This document shows positions 46,691 to 59,048 of a DNA stretch of 64,000 bases, one piece after another. The notes below the pieces were generated by a model that had not been told where the DNA came from, made no database searches, and saw only the letters and a program-made list of their open reading frames with translations. Position 1 is the first letter of the stretch. Each line of letters starts with the position of its first letter. A program made the position numbers and the translations under genes. Location: contig JABYQQ010000012.1 of assembly GCA_022605405.1 (NCBI GenBank), positions 992,001 to 1,056,000 on the forward strand. Reading direction: 5' to 3'. Source of the DNA: Earliella scabrosa (Eukaryota; Basidiomycota; Agaricomycetes; Polyporales; Polyporaceae).

Positions 46691-48611
46691 CTATGCGGAG
46701 AAGCCGAATCGGGGCGCGTTGAGGATGATGCCCATGAGGCAGCCAGAGATGATACCGGTCACGGGCAGGGTAATGAACCAACCGAAGTAGATCCACGCAA
46801 CCATGCGCCAGTTGATCGTGCGCCAGGTGCCGGAGCAAAGACCAACACCGACGGTGGCACCGGTGATGCACTGCGTCGTTGAGATGGGGAGAGCTGGAGG
46901 GCGGCGTCAGGGTACAGTTCGGCGACGGAGGGGAACATGATACTCACCAAGCTGCGTGGCCATGATGATGGTGATCGCGCTACCAAGCTCCATGGAGAAG
47001 CCACGCGAGGGCGAGTGCAGGGTGATGCGGTTACCGAGGTTGCGCATGATGTTGTAGCCGTACGTCCACAGACCGACGACGATGGCCGCACCGCCAAATG
47101 CGAGGATCCAGGTCGGGACGGGCGTCTTGTCGCTGAGATCCCCAGTGCGCCAGATGAGGTAGATAGTCGCGAAGGGGCCGACAGCGCTGGGAAGCGAGTT
47201 AGTGGGTCAGACCTTGAACGTGTAGGAATACTTGGCGGGCACTCACTTGGAGACATCGTTCGCGCCGTGGGTGAAGGACGCAGTCGCGGCAGTCATAACT
47301 TGGAGGAAGGAGTACATGTACTCGGCGCGGTTGTCGTAGTGGGTGGCGTGCGCGTTGCGTTCCTCGGCGTTGCCGGACAGAAGGTCGCGCTTGGACTGTG
47401 CGGAGATGACGTCCTGCTCGACACCGTGGAAGAAGGCCCGCTTGGCGAGGTAGAACAACACCGCAGGCTGGTACCACTCGCCCTCGGGCCGTTTCGACGC
47501 CGGTGAGACAATAGCGGGCGCGGAGGGCTGAGCGCGAGCCTTGAGATCGGGGGACGCCGCATCAGTGCGGTCGGACTCGGAGGGGGCCTTCTCGATATCC
47601 TCGGACGTAGTGCTGGGGGCAGCGTGCTCGTCCTCGCGGGCCCCGTGACCAGCATAGTAGTCTTGGATGTCGACGACGTCGGCAGGACGGGGAGGGACCT
47701 CGCCGCGCTTGAGGAGGAGAGGACCTTGAGGGATGTGCCAGTACTTGAGAGTCCAGTCGCCTTGGACGACCTTGCGCCAGAGGTACGGGAGGAAGAAGAC
47801 GATAACGAGGAGCGCAACTCCACCTGCGACACCCAGCACGGCACCGGCGATCTCGCCATCCGAGAGCTTGATCCTGGAGGACGCACCCTTCCAGACAATC
47901 AGGACTGGAACAATCGATTAGCATCATGAGCTTCAAGGACGCGTAAGAAGGTCAACATACGAGTCAGGAGACCGGAAGTGAGGGCGAAGTAGAAGGGAAT
48001 GGCGTAGAAGGCCTTCCTGACCGGGTTCTCGCGTTCCATGACACCAAACTTGGTGATGAGGAAAATGATCGACGCGGCCACACCTGAGATACCCGGAGCG
48101 CAAATCCATGCCAGGAACACCGAAGAGACACCCTTTATGCTCCAGTCGATGGCGTTGACACCGGCGCTGGCGATACCGACACCAATGACACCGCCCATGA
48201 TGGAGTGGGTGGTGCTGACCGGGAGACCGATCCTCGTGGCCATCGTGAGGTAGAGAGAAGAGGCGACGATGGCACAGACCATGGCCAACATGAGGACCGC
48301 TGGATCGTTCTCGAAAATCTCGGTCTTGATGACCTTGGTACGGATTGTCTCCGACACCCGAGCGCCGACACCGATAGCACCGCCGAACTCCATGACCGTC
48401 GCGATGGCCATGGCTTGCTTCATGGTCAGAGACCGGGAGGACACGGACGTCGCGAAGGAGTTGGCGACATCGTTCGCACCTGTATGAACGAGCCCGTTAG
48501 ACTGAAGACGGACGGTGCCAAGAGATCGGATGACGTACCAATGTTGAAGGCGTCGAGGAAGGCGAACATGACGCCGATGGCGAAAAGGTAGTCATACTGG
48601 TGCAGAGGCAT
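46691..48611 (-). CDS. PHO89: PiT-family Na+/phosphate symporter
   Basis: Five or six exons start at ATG 48611 (MPLHQYDYLFAIGVMFAFLD) and end at TAG 46691. The protein has the two-fold PiT architecture: an N-terminal half with the signature ANDVANSFATSV, where the intron falls just after the preceding Gly, a large hydrophilic loop (about residues 270-400) with many Ser/Glu/Asp, and a C-terminal half with the repeat signature HGANDVSKAVGPFA. Around 11-12 membrane segments are visible, including GLPVSTTHSIMGGVIGVG and ALPISTTQCITGATVGVG, one in each half. Fungal members import phosphate at the plasma membrane with sodium, usually induced by phosphate starvation. The frame is intact. The gene name is by family similarity. 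Confidence 0.9.
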
Positions 48612-48710
48612 TTTGACAAAGTCTGCAAGGGCTTGAGGACGCCGAAGGAGGGGAAAGGTGGTGGCAGACGAGCTGAGCGACACGCAGAACGTCGTCCCGA
48701 GAGCCGCATG

Positions 48711-48717
48711 TTATATA
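48711..48717 (-). promoter_or_regulatory. TATA box of the phosphate symporter gene
   Basis: TATATAA on the minus strand, about 100 nt upstream of the ATG at 48611. Confidence 0.5.
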
Positions 48718-50674
48718 GCGGGGCTGCAGATCACTTCCGTGGACGACATGGCTCCTGCATTCGGTCTGATAGTCGGGACCCATCTGGAGCCTGCTTGGAG
48801 CCTCCAATTGACGAGCAACATAGCTGAACGTGCGTTGGAGGTTTGCTCGGCCACAGAGTCTTGGTGTTCTTGGATGTTCTTGGGTGTACACCAAAACCCT
48901 GCGCGCGCTTCCGGGCGCCAAGGTTCCGCCTGCTCTGGGCGGGGGCTCTTCAGCCAATCAGAGGCCCAGGTTGCCCCATGTGCGACGGCTGTGGTTTGTC
49001 CGCATTCGGCAGTGTACCTGAGAGAACGTATCCGGAAAGAAAAGAAGGACAAAACGATCGATGTGGCTGTGAATCGCGTCCAAGTCGCGCGAGCTCCAAA
49101 CTCCCGGCATTGCCTACAACCACCGTGCTTCGGTCGCGCGACCTGCCCGCACAGCGATCAGGACTGTTCAGACGACGTGCGTCGGGTCGCGTCCCGCCAT
49201 CTGCGATGAACCGCTAACGCCCAATGTATACCGCCCGCCTGATATTTCAGCAGATGGACATCGTGTGCAAGACCCTGCAAGGGACGGTTCGAATCACTCT
49301 TCGCCGTTGGAGGACTGCGCATGAAAGTTTAAAGTACGTGCACGTTCATGCCACGACATAGTAGAGTGCTCGACGCCACAGGTCGCTACCAAGTTGGCGT
49401 CGGAAGTGGGGCAACAATGTAAGCCGCTGCTGAACAATACAGGAACCAAATGTTCTAGATTGCCCAGCGTGGTGGACAAGGACCTCGTTGAATACTTATG
49501 AACTCTCCGAGTTGAGTGACGTCCTTTCGAGGTCTTGCGAGCTTCTCTCATATGATCTCTTCTCGCCCAGTACAGGCCGCTGAGGCTCCAGGCAAGCAAC
49601 GATCCTCTGACGCATCATCATCGCGGCCAACCGAGCCTTCCGCTGGCACCGATCAGAACCGACTGGCAGAAAGGACAGGTCATCGGCCTTCCGAGCCGTC
49701 TCAGGCAGTCATCCAAAGCTCAGCGAGCCGTCCACCTGGCACGCGCAGCCAGCACGACGCAGAAGTTCAAGCTTCGTACCTGGAAAACAAACACTCCAGG
49801 AGAACCTTCCCTCGCGCGAACCACATCCGTCGTCGATCATCGATGATGGTGGCTGTGAATCCCCAGTCCTCCAGAACTCAGGCCCGCGCAAATTGCACGA
49901 CCACCGTGCTTCCGCGGCACGCGAGCACCCAGGACGTGCGTCGCGCAGGCACTAGTGAGGCAACAGTGGTGGCCCTCCCGCGCTCCGAGTCTACCCCAGC
50001 GCATGGCGCACACGACCTCGAACGGTCTGAACGCCGAACCTAGACAGCGCTGGACGCCAACGGGAGAGTCAAGTGTGTCGAAACCTTTGAGTACAGTCAC
50101 GGTGACAGAAGCACGTTCCTTCCCCGGGCTTGGCTTGGCTTTCAGTGTATTACCGGGCAGGAGCTGGTGGGGACCTGCATCCGGGTGGTGCAGGGACACC
50201 AGGAACCAACTGCCAGTGCTCCGGATGCCCGACGCACCATCAACTCCGCCGAGAGCATATGAACGTGGGACAGGCTCGCACCCGCTGACATGATACTAGT
50301 AGCCGCTGGTTACCCTCTATGTATCGAGCTTGTACGGACAACCCAGCGCGATGCCAGACTTTTCGAGCTCGGTGTCGTATCAGGGACGATGATATTCCGT
50401 CGGTCAGATGGCCCGTACAAAACAACAAAATGTATGCCTGCGAACGGATGCTTTTGGCTCTCTAGTAGAATGGGTGCGTGCCCGAGGACGACCGTCTGAC
50501 GAGATCAGTCGTCGACGGCAAACGCCCTCCATAGAAACTCACCACTCCTCGTATATGTCATGATAGATCGTGAAAATGTCCGTCGATGTAATGCAATGCA
50601 AGTACCCCCTCATCTCCCCTGTCCCGCCTACCATGTCCTCGCAGCCAAATATCCCAAAGACCAAACCAAGATCT
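48718..50674. other. Long intergenic region with a diverged duplication
   Basis: About 2 kb between the symporter promoter and the 3' end of the MFS gene. A plus-strand frame at 49516-50043 is Ser/Arg-rich and has no motif. Sequence around 49059-49175 resembles 49850-49945 (shared GTGGCTGTGAAT, ACCACCGTGCTTC and GACGTGCGTCG in the same order), suggesting an old local duplication. No gene is called. Confidence 0.4.
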
Positions 50675-52646
50675 CTACGACCCCTCCGCCGGCTCCTCCT
50701 CCTCCGACATCGTCCGCGCAGGCAAGAGCGTCCCAACCCAGATCGTGACCAGAACGATGACCGTGAGCGCGTAGTACACAAAGTAGCCGCCCATGTAATG
50801 GTGCTCCTGGTCGATAGAGAGCGAGAAAAGCGAGTTCGCGGCCGCGGGCCCGACCGTGCGCATGATCGAAACGATCATCTGCGCCATCCCGTTCACTGCG
50901 CCGAGCGACGCCCTGTTGGGCGCGGACGCGGTGATGAAGATGAACACGGCGCCTAGAGAGTGGGGAATCATGAGCAGATGTTCGTGCCGGGAGCGTCCTG
51001 TGCGTGGGACGCCGCGAGACTGGCGAGAGAGACATACCATATGAGAAGCTGATAATCGTCGCCAGCAGCGCCTGGCAAAGGGTGACAGCCCACACGGTCC
51101 TGCTCAGGCCCTCGAGGCGCGCGAGCTCGTTGATGACGGGGAACAGGGCGATAACGGGCAGCACACTTGCGACGGAGATGATGTACAAACGCTTCGCACC
51201 GATCAAGTCGTGCAGCTTGCCGAAGAGCAGGATCTGCGTCAGGCCGTTGACGATGCCGCACATCGAGAGGATGAAGCCGATCATCTGCGGGTCCAGTCCG
51301 AGGCCGCCGATCTCAACCGGGGTCGAGTAGAAGACGGGCTGAATGGCGCGGATCGAGATGTCGACGACGGCGAGGAAGGCGTAGTTTCCGGCGGCGATGA
51401 TCACCTTCGGGATGAGCAGCCGGCGCAGGGGAAGGGGGCGCGAGCTGTCGTCCTCGGACGCCGACTTGCCGACCTGGGCAGTATCGTGCTCTGCGGCACC
51501 TTCTTGGGGCGAGAGGCGGAGAAGTTTGCGGATGGAGAGCGGGTTTCGCACAGTCTAGGACGACATGAAGGTTCTCGGGTCAGGAACGGTCGACGGCAGA
51601 TTGTATGCTAGTGATTGCCTTACCTCCTTCAAGAAGAATAGAGTGACAAAGCATGCCAGTGCGGAGAAGGTTGCGGGGATAGCACATGCAAGGAAATAAG
51701 GATACTTTTTCAAGAGTTCGGAATCGCCGAAGATAGAAGGGTAGCGCTCTACGGGTCGCGATAGCGAACCGCCAATTATAGGACTGAAGCAAGCGTCAGG
51801 AGTGCATACCGGGAATTGTCGAAGACCACTCACCCAACAGTGGCACCGGTGGACCAGGCGATAGGCAGGAACGCATACGCTTGAGCAATGTTTGTCGAGT
51901 CCGTGATCTCAGCGAGCATACTCTTCATGACACCAATGTTGCCATTGAGGGCGCCGTTCAAACTTCGACTGCAGTGCGTGTGAGCGTTGAATTGAGTTAG
52001 ATTTAGCAGCGAGACGTACCTGACAACCAGGCCCCAGAAAGTCCGTGATAGACCAAAGCAATACATGGACAACGAAAGACCCATAAGACCGGTCATGATG
52101 ACTGGTTTGCGCCCAATATGGTCGGATAAGCGACTCCAGTGTAAGACAGTTACAGCTTGTGTCGCAAAGAATATGGATTGCTGGAAGAAGGTTCAGCATA
52201 TGGACGGTAGCTTAAGCTCAGAAGCTCGGCGGGCGGGAGTCTTCGCATTCGAAGGGCATGCAGATCCTCGACGACCGACGTAACACCGCACAGCACGTCG
52301 AATTGAACAGAGCAAAAGGCAAGAATAGATGAGACGTACCATGAGTCCGACATAGTATCCCACTCGTGTTTCGTCTCCATGAGTGATCCCAATATTCCGC
52401 ATGAGCTAACGTTGAACGCGGCAAGGTTCAGTAGAGTGGTGGCGAAGTATGCAGACATGGTCGTGTGCGCACCTCCGGAGCAAAGGGATAGATGACTTGA
52501 CTTGTGAGGGGCTCTGCGAGCTGGAGGATGAGGAGGATGGAGAACTGTCCCCAGGGCAAAGGAGTGTGCTTGCGCTTGTGAGGGGACCTGGACTCGGAAC
52601 GGAGAAGAGGAGTCTCCTCATCGGCCTCAGCGTGTCGTGCAGTCAT
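50675..52646 (-). CDS. MFS transporter, ZIFL1/tetracycline-resistance-like
   Basis: About eight exons start at ATG 52646 (MTARHAEADEETPLLRSES) and end at 50675 (MSEEEEPAEGS). Twelve membrane segments are plausible: for example WGQFSILLILQLAEPLTSQV in TM1, then the loop 2-3 motif DHIGRKPVIMTG (motif A), SLSMYCFGLSRTFWGLVV, a conserved GNIGVMKSMLAEITD segment, AYAFLPIAWSTGATVGPIIG, the central hydrophilic loop with RLLIPKVI, and YALTVIVLVTIWVGTLLP near the end. The family exports small molecules by proton antiport in vacuole or plasma membrane; the substrate cannot be read from sequence. The acidic dileucine-type N-terminus (EETPLL) could be a sorting signal. The frame is intact. Confidence 0.85.
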
Positions 52647-53615
52647 GGAGAGAGAAGGGGAGGACGAGGGCGGGACGCAAGAGCGAGTTTTGTGGGTGAG
52701 AGGACGGGTCTGACTCTGAGCATGTCTGGGGCGGGACGGGGATATTATAAAGAGGAATCGGACGGGGCAGCCGAGGACACGGCATGACTCAAGGAAGCCT
52801 TTTGATTACCTAACAGAAGGCGAATAAGGCGTTAACTGACGTTCGGTCAGAACTGTTTCCGCGGTAACTGTTCTCCATCCTCTCTTCGACGATCAGTGAC
52901 TAGTTCGCGTTCGCAGCGACCTCGTTCTCCACGTAATACGCAGGCCTCTCACCGATGCCGCCTTCTGCTGTTCGACGAAGTGTGAGGCAGGCCAGGCTGC
53001 CGTCGTCGGCGTTGCGGACTCGGACTTGCACATGAATTACTTACACTGAGACCCGAGGAGCATCAATAGTTGAATGAACCGAGAGTCATCAGTGTCTCTC
53101 CCACGCCACACGTGGCTATCGTCCCGACGGTCCGGCGGGCGTCTGCTGGGTGGCAGGAGACGAGAGGCGGCCTGTTTCGCTCGCGCTCATCTTGTTCTCG
53201 TGCCACCGCGACAACCACCAGTACTGCCTGTTACTTGCCATCCTCGCCCGCGCTCGCTCATTCTGTTTGATGGCTGCTGCTCTTGTACGATTCTTCGCGA
53301 CTGGCGCGCTCGCCGACGGGAACCTTGCCGTAAGAGAGCCATACAATCGGAACTCGAAGTACCGGGTCCTGGAGGCAATCAGCGTGGTTCAGCCAGGATT
53401 CTCTCTTGTGCCACTCCAGCTCGCAAGAACCCACATCGACCACACAAGCGAGGGCGCGACCACTCGCATCAAACCTCTTAATATGCGCATCGTCCATGCT
53501 GGCTCCTGTCCGTCATCTCCAGTGGCTCAAGTCACTGCCCATTGTCTCTCATCTCGTGGACAAAGCGGTAGCCCCGGCTCGCGCGACCTCAACCACCATT
53601 CTCCGCTCTGCTTAA
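52647..53615. other. Intergenic region, divergent promoters
   Basis: It lies between the MFS start (minus) and the start at 53616 (plus). A TTATAA element lies near 52745. Open frames (for example 53150-53827) have no motifs and overlap the next gene in another frame. Confidence 0.35.
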
Positions 53616-54780
53616 ATGGCCCGCCCTCGCCCTCTCTTCTCTTCTTCTGCGACAACCAATCTCTACGCAACGCCACCCAAGCGCGTCACTCGGAATATGT
53701 TTGCTGCTCCCCTCAACCCTATGCACATGATGCACCACTATGCTCGCGACCCTCCCCCTCGCCCTCCTTCGCGTATAGGACATCGCTCTCCGAGAGCCCC
53801 TCTATGCCCTCTACCAGCATACACTAGGAATTCGTGCCATGCACCACCTCTCAGCAATCGGACGCGCAGTCGGCGCCATAGCGATGCAACGTGGTATGGC
53901 GCCGTGCCACTCAATGCGGACGAAGATGTTGTCCTGTATCGCACCAGTGGTATGGTCACGGACGGTGATGCCTACCACAAACCGTCTCAAGAAGGATACG
54001 GTCAAGAAGCGCACAAGGTCATCTTGCCCATAGGATCCGGTCGAACGCAATCACCTTGCGCCTCTCCCACATCTCAAGTGAGCACAGACAGCAGAACAGG
54101 CTGGTTTCCGCCTCCTGGTCTGCCCCCGCCCAACCCTGCGATGAAGACCTTGGAGCTTGAGCGTATGATGCGTCGCCCCGCCTCCACCCCGCCATCCTTG
54201 AGCTACTTCCCGCCCCCGTCGTACGCGCAGCCCATGTACAGTGCCCCTCCAATACAGACGGAGTTCGTTTATACCAGCGACTTCCACAACCATGGTCAGT
54301 TCGCCCAGTCGGATGTAGACCCAGAACACCTCGACCCCGCCCTTGAAGAGAGGTTCGTCCACTGGACTCGCCTGCAGCCCAAGGAGATCCGCGGTCCGTT
54401 CGCGAAGACGCCTGACGACGTGCTCAATGAACGTCCTGCATTGGGGTATGTACACCGCACTCACTCTAGCTCCTGCGCGCAGCGTCCGACTGACCACCGC
54501 CCTCCTCTACAGGTACAACGTGTGTCTCGACCTCGAGTGCATCAGTTCAAGGTGTCAGCACTGCGCATACATGCGGCACCGCGGCAGTCTCCTGGTCACC
54601 AAGCTTGGACGGCGCATCGTCGACCCGCGCCTGTGGTACATCCAGCCGAACGAGCCCGCGGCGGACTGGCCGTACGTGGAGGACAAGCTCAAGCTGCTGC
54701 CCTTACAGGCGTCCTACGTCCAAGGGTACCAACAGGCCTGCCAGGATCGCGAGTCCCAGCGGGCGCAAGCGGCGGCCTGA
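53616..54780 (+). CDS. Hypothetical protein with C-terminal Cys-containing domain
   Basis: Two exons, 53616-54445 and 54513-54780, with a phase-2 intron (GTATGTAC..CTCTACAG), give about 365 residues. The first 240 residues are Pro/Ser/Arg-rich and disordered, with His/Met/Tyr-rich patches. The C-terminal 120 residues are compact: LDPALEERFVHWTRLQPKEI, YNVCLDLECISSRCQHCAYM with four Cys, then RRIVDPRLWYIQPNEPAADW and a helical end. The Cys spacing (C-x4-C..C-x2-C) could bind a metal. No family was recognised. Translating through the intron instead gives a longer frame with an unrelated end, which I reject because of the clean splice signals. Confidence 0.6.
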
Positions 54781-55301
54781 GCGCGCAAGTCTCCGTTGCT
54801 CTCTTCTCATGCGGCCCGTCCCCGTCCTCCTCAGGCTCGACATCCCGGAAGCGCTCCTCGATGATCCTCCCTGGTCTTTCGCACGGCACGACCCTCCGAC
54901 ATGACAGACACGAATAGACATAGAGTACTCGCACGTCGCAACTAGTTCTCATCATCGTACCTCTACGCATCGTATAATCGCCTCGTGCGCGCGCTACGCC
55001 TTGTATCTTCGCAGATATACGTACCCCCCGCTCGTTGTATGCTTACATGTATCGTCTATGCTGCAATCTATGCTTCTGCGCTACCCGCGCATCTTCACCT
55101 CGGACATTCTATTACGTGGCAATCACCCCTACAAGGTTGTCTCGAGCTCTAGAACTCACGGAACAGACCCGTGATGCCCAACGCAAGCAATGTCGAACGT
55201 ATCCACACAGAGGTCATGAGCAGCATCAGTGATCATGACGTACATGGGCGCAAAGAGGTATGCACTCGTGGACCACAGCCTGAGAACGGAGACCGTCTGA
55301 T
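54781..55301. other. Intergenic region between convergent genes
   Basis: About 520 bp of shared 3' flank; nothing recognisable is seen. Confidence 0.4.
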
Positions 55302-57406
55302 TTACACACGACAGCGCAAATCCCTGTCCCATTCTACCGAACCGACGCCCTCCGCGACGACGAAGAGGTCATGGGGATCGTACTTGGCCTTGATCGCGCG
55401 CAGAGCCTTGTAGTGCGACCCAAAGAACGAATGCGCAGGATCAGGTTCGTACAACGACGCCTGCATTCATATCGATCTCTGGTCAGCCTCTTCCGAATTT
55501 CTCATCAATCTGGCCCAGGGGCCAGCACGCACCTCGTTCAGGTAGGCACCGGACTCCGGGGCGATCGCGCGCAGCTTGGCCGTGTTCTCCTTGAGCCGCT
55601 CGCGCGTCTGGTCGATCGTGTCTGCCGTCGCGCCCTCCGGCCAGCTCACCCCAGCGAGGGCGTGCACAGCCGCCTTGCGCCAGGCGGGGTTCAGTCCCGT
55701 CGTGGAAGCGTTCACCTTCGACACCGCCCCTCCTGCGACGAGGCTTCGAGTTGGAGAGGTAAGACAGGTTTAGCGAGATGTCCGTGCAGCCTGAGAGAAG
55801 TGGCATCCTACGTACTAGTAGTTCAGCCCGGGAATGGTCAAAAGCGTCTGCGCGATCTCTTCGTGCCTGCTCTCCAGCGCGTCTCGCGGGAGGAGCCACG
55901 AGCCGACCTCGACGTTGACTCCCGACGAGCCGAGAGTGGTGGTGCTGAAGAGCAGGCTATACCAGTCGTACCACGCGGGGAACGGCACCAGGAGTGATTC
56001 GTCCACACTGAGCATGTCCGATGCATTGCCCGATTGGGTCGAGTTGGCAGCGACCGCCTGCACGTACTCCAGGTAGGGGTTGATCGTGGCATTGGCGCGC
56101 TCGAGCGTCATGTTCGGGTTGATGAAGAACAGCGCGGAGCTGAGCGAGCCGTTCGTCGTGGAGGGCAGCACGTAGCCGCCCCAGCCCGCGTCTTCGAGCT
56201 GGGGGGTGATGCGCACGAGCTCCGTGAATGCTTGGGACAGGGCCGCGTTGGGATGCGTGCTGTTGATCGAAACCCTGAGGAAGAGACCAACGATGGGGAC
56301 ACTGGGGCGGGTGCGGTATGTAACCGAGGTGACGACACCGAAGGTCCCGCCGCCGCCCCCGCGAAGGGCCCAGAAGAGATCCGAGTGCTGGTGCGCGTTC
56401 GCCGTGAGCTCTGCTCCCGACGCGGTCACGACGGTGAACTGGAGAACATTGTCCACCCCTGGCAGTGGCATGGCTTAGATTGGTGAATTTGGTCAGGCAG
56501 CGAGAACAACGCACCCAGGCCGTAAGATGGAGAAAGGGCGCTATGGCCCCCGCCAGCAAGCCACCCGCCGGCGGCGCCGACCGATCCGCCCGGTGAGATG
56601 CCGCCAACCAAGATGCGACCGGTGGCGTTGGCAGCTGCGTACGCTTCGTGCCACTGCACGCCCGCCTCAAGGGTCAGAGCTGTAGGCGAACAACAAGCCG
56701 GGATTAAAACTTATGCGGGAGGTCACCGGTCATGGTGCACAGCACAACGCACCATATTCCACGCTCTCGCTTGCAGGTGCCCCAGAAGGGACGAACGTCG
56801 GGTGGACGACGATATTCTTCATGTTGTGGGTCCATACCATGAACGAGCCGCGTCCGTCACTGCGACCTAAGAAGTCGTGACTGCAGGAGGTTTGGTCAGA
56901 AGCGTTGAAAATACAGAGAAGAGGACTTACCCTGTATTCTTGACGACTAGCCGAAGGTTGTGCCTAGCGGCGAACTTGACGGCGGCCTGTACGTCCCATG
57001 TGGACCGCGCGTCCACTCCAAATACAGGGACGCTTCCCTGTCCGCATGGCACGCCGAGAGTGGTGTTCAAGTAGCAGGCCTCGATGGTGCCATCCGGGAA
57101 GGTGTAAGTCTCGAAGTTGGGTGCCTGCATCGAGCCAGGCTGGTCGGCACGCCAGTTGCCGTCGTGCCATCTGTTGACCACCTCGGCGCATTCGGTCGAG
57201 TTGGCGGATGTGTAGCAAGGACTGGCGGGGGGCAATGGGCGGACAAGAGGCTCTGGGACCTCCGCAGACAGCTTTGCAAAATCGACAAAGCTCGGCCAGC
57301 AGGGTTCTCCGTAGACGCATTTGCATTGGCTAGTTGTGGCAGCTTGGAGAGTGAACTGACTCAGTCCGAGGAGTAACAAAGAGAGCCGTCGAGTAATCGC
57401 GCGCAT
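55302..57406 (-). CDS. Secreted FAD-linked oxidase, paralogue 3
   Basis: Six exons on minus: 57406-56931, 56880-56753, 56679-56515, 56458-55816, 55743-55533 and 55460-55302. It starts MRAITRRLSLLLLGLSQFTL, a signal peptide, then CKCVYGEPCWPSFVDFAKL. The FAD-linking His follows the first intron (VVKNTG then HDFLGRS). GGWLAGGGHSALSPSYGLG and FWALRGGGGGTFGVVTSVTY form the FAD domain, and DPHDLFVVAEGVGSVEWD the C-terminal end. The intron positions equal those of the two paralogues at 12.2 and 44.2 kb. Intron 4 starts in TA|GT as in the others. It is probably an H2O2-producing extracellular oxidase; the substrate is unknown. The opposite orientation indicates duplication with rearrangement. Confidence 0.87.
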
Positions 57407-57460
57407 TATGGTGAGGTCTGCTTTGAGGGAACACTGCAGGAATTGGAGCTCACCAAGAGG

Positions 57461-57468
57461 TATATATA
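57461..57468 (-). promoter_or_regulatory. TATA box of FAD oxidase 3
   Basis: TATATATA lies about 55 nt upstream of the ATG at 57406, similar to the placement in paralogue 2. Confidence 0.6.
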
Positions 57469-58550
57469 CCCTCACCTTGCGGTCTCGCTGTTGGTCCCGC
57501 AGTTGAATGCATCGGTATACACTCCCGGGGCTGCCCTTGCGAGGCCAGCTTCAGCTTAACAGAATGCGCAGCCTATAGGCCAGCCACGTATCCCACGCCT
57601 GCTCGCGAGTTCCTACAACCTCCGAGTCGGAACTGTCAACTGGGCACTGCACATTCCAGGCAAAGCTGAGCCAGACTAGAAGCGACGTACTAGGATCCGA
57701 GTCAACTGCGCATTACGAGCGTTAACCATTCCACCTGACCGGTTATGCTGTCCATTCGAAGGCAAGGGCGTCAGCGAATGCCGACATTGAAGGACATTGG
57801 ATCAGCAGTCGCTACGTACTGCTGTCACATACGCCATGTTAGGTGCGTCACCTGAACCGACCCCCTGAGAACGAAAAGCAACTGATCGAGGTGCTGCAGA
57901 GGAACACGGTTGACAAGCTGGGACGACGGCTTTGGTGAGCGAGCGCTGACCGTGAGTAGCCACAACATGCTGCTGTTACACGCAACTTCAGCTTGAGGCC
58001 CGTCACGGTATCGGTGATGTCAAATTGCCCTGCCAACCATACCAACAGGAGCAGGAAACACTGTTCATTGGCAGAAGCAATATATCAGGTCCAGCTTGGG
58101 ACGAAGCAAGGGGGTGGTCGGTAGCAGAACGTTGGAAATGGGACATGATGGTCTGTGCCCGCAGCACACAGCTTCAAGTTCATGGTCGATGCAAGGGGCG
58201 AAGCGCGGCACCCTCAGCCCATACTGCGATCCGTCAAGAAGTCAAATACATGATTTGAATGGATTGCTGCGCTGCCAGTTTGCGGTATACGTACTTGTTA
58301 TGTGTGCTCGCCTAGATTCTCGTGCGACGTGGGCCCAGAAAGGCGGTTAGCGGGCACTTGCACTCGAAGACAGGGAGTACCTGGCTTGCATTGCAGTAGC
58401 ACTGGCATCCACCGAGTTCGAGGCATGAGAGGTCCATGGCGATCTTCCAGCTATGTCACTGGTAGTAGCAAGTACTACTGAGCTGCCAGTCACGGCCCTG
58501 CAGTGCCAGTGGTGCTTGAATGTTACGTAACCAGAGACTAAGGTCCAGAG
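57469..58550. other. Intergenic region, no gene seen
   Basis: About 1.1 kb between the FAD oxidase 3 promoter and the foldback element. Frames are short and without motifs. Confidence 0.4.
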
Positions 58551-59048
58551 TCACGGCGGGCACAGCCAATTTTCCGGGCACCAGGTATGACACAGAAAGT
58601 TATGTGCCAGTTAACCTGGCACATAACTTTCTGGCACCTTTCTGACCGTCAAAGGAGTGACCGTCGCGCGGAAATAAAGGGCTACTTACTTTGTGCCCAA
58701 AAGGCCGCATTCTCCGAGGCGGCAAGATATGTTCCGGTTAAGTAGGAGACATATCTGCGCTCGGGTGAACAGATATGGTTCAGATATGTTCCGGTAAGGT
58801 GACATATCTGGGTCCGGCAAACAGAGATGATCCATATATGTCATTTAATCGGAACATATTTGGCGGCTGAGGCTTTGTTCACATCGAGAAGGCGGCCTTT
58901 CGAGTGAAGGGTAAGTGGCTCTTTATTTCCGTGTGACGTCACTTCTTTGATGGTCAGAAATGAGCTAGAAAGTTACGTGCCAGGTTAACTGGCACGTAAC
59001 TTTTTGTGTCATTTCTGGAAGCCAAAAAACAGGCCGTGCCCGCCGTGA
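58551..59048. mobile_element. Foldback/MITE-like palindromic element, 498 bp
   Basis: The two ends are inverted copies: TCACGGCGGGCACAGCC at 58551-58567 and, on the other strand, TCACGGCGGGCACGGCC ending at 59048. The inverted similarity continues through most of the element (for example CGGAAATAAAG-GC-ACTTAC and AAAGGCCGC-TTCTC in both arms), so the whole unit is one long imperfect palindrome. Each arm also contains its own near-perfect hairpin: AGAAAGTTATGTGCCAG paired with CTGGCACATAACTTTCT (58592-58632), and the matching one near 58967-59005. Inner hairpins AGATATGT/ACATATCT lie near 58726-58810. No coding capacity and no clear target-site duplication. Confidence 0.75.

Noticed and set aside
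54513..54917. Plus-strand frame continuing to 54917 through the intron of the 53.6-kb gene
   Set aside because: The canonical GTATGT..CTACAG intron gives a Cys-rich folded end in another frame with a stop at 54778.
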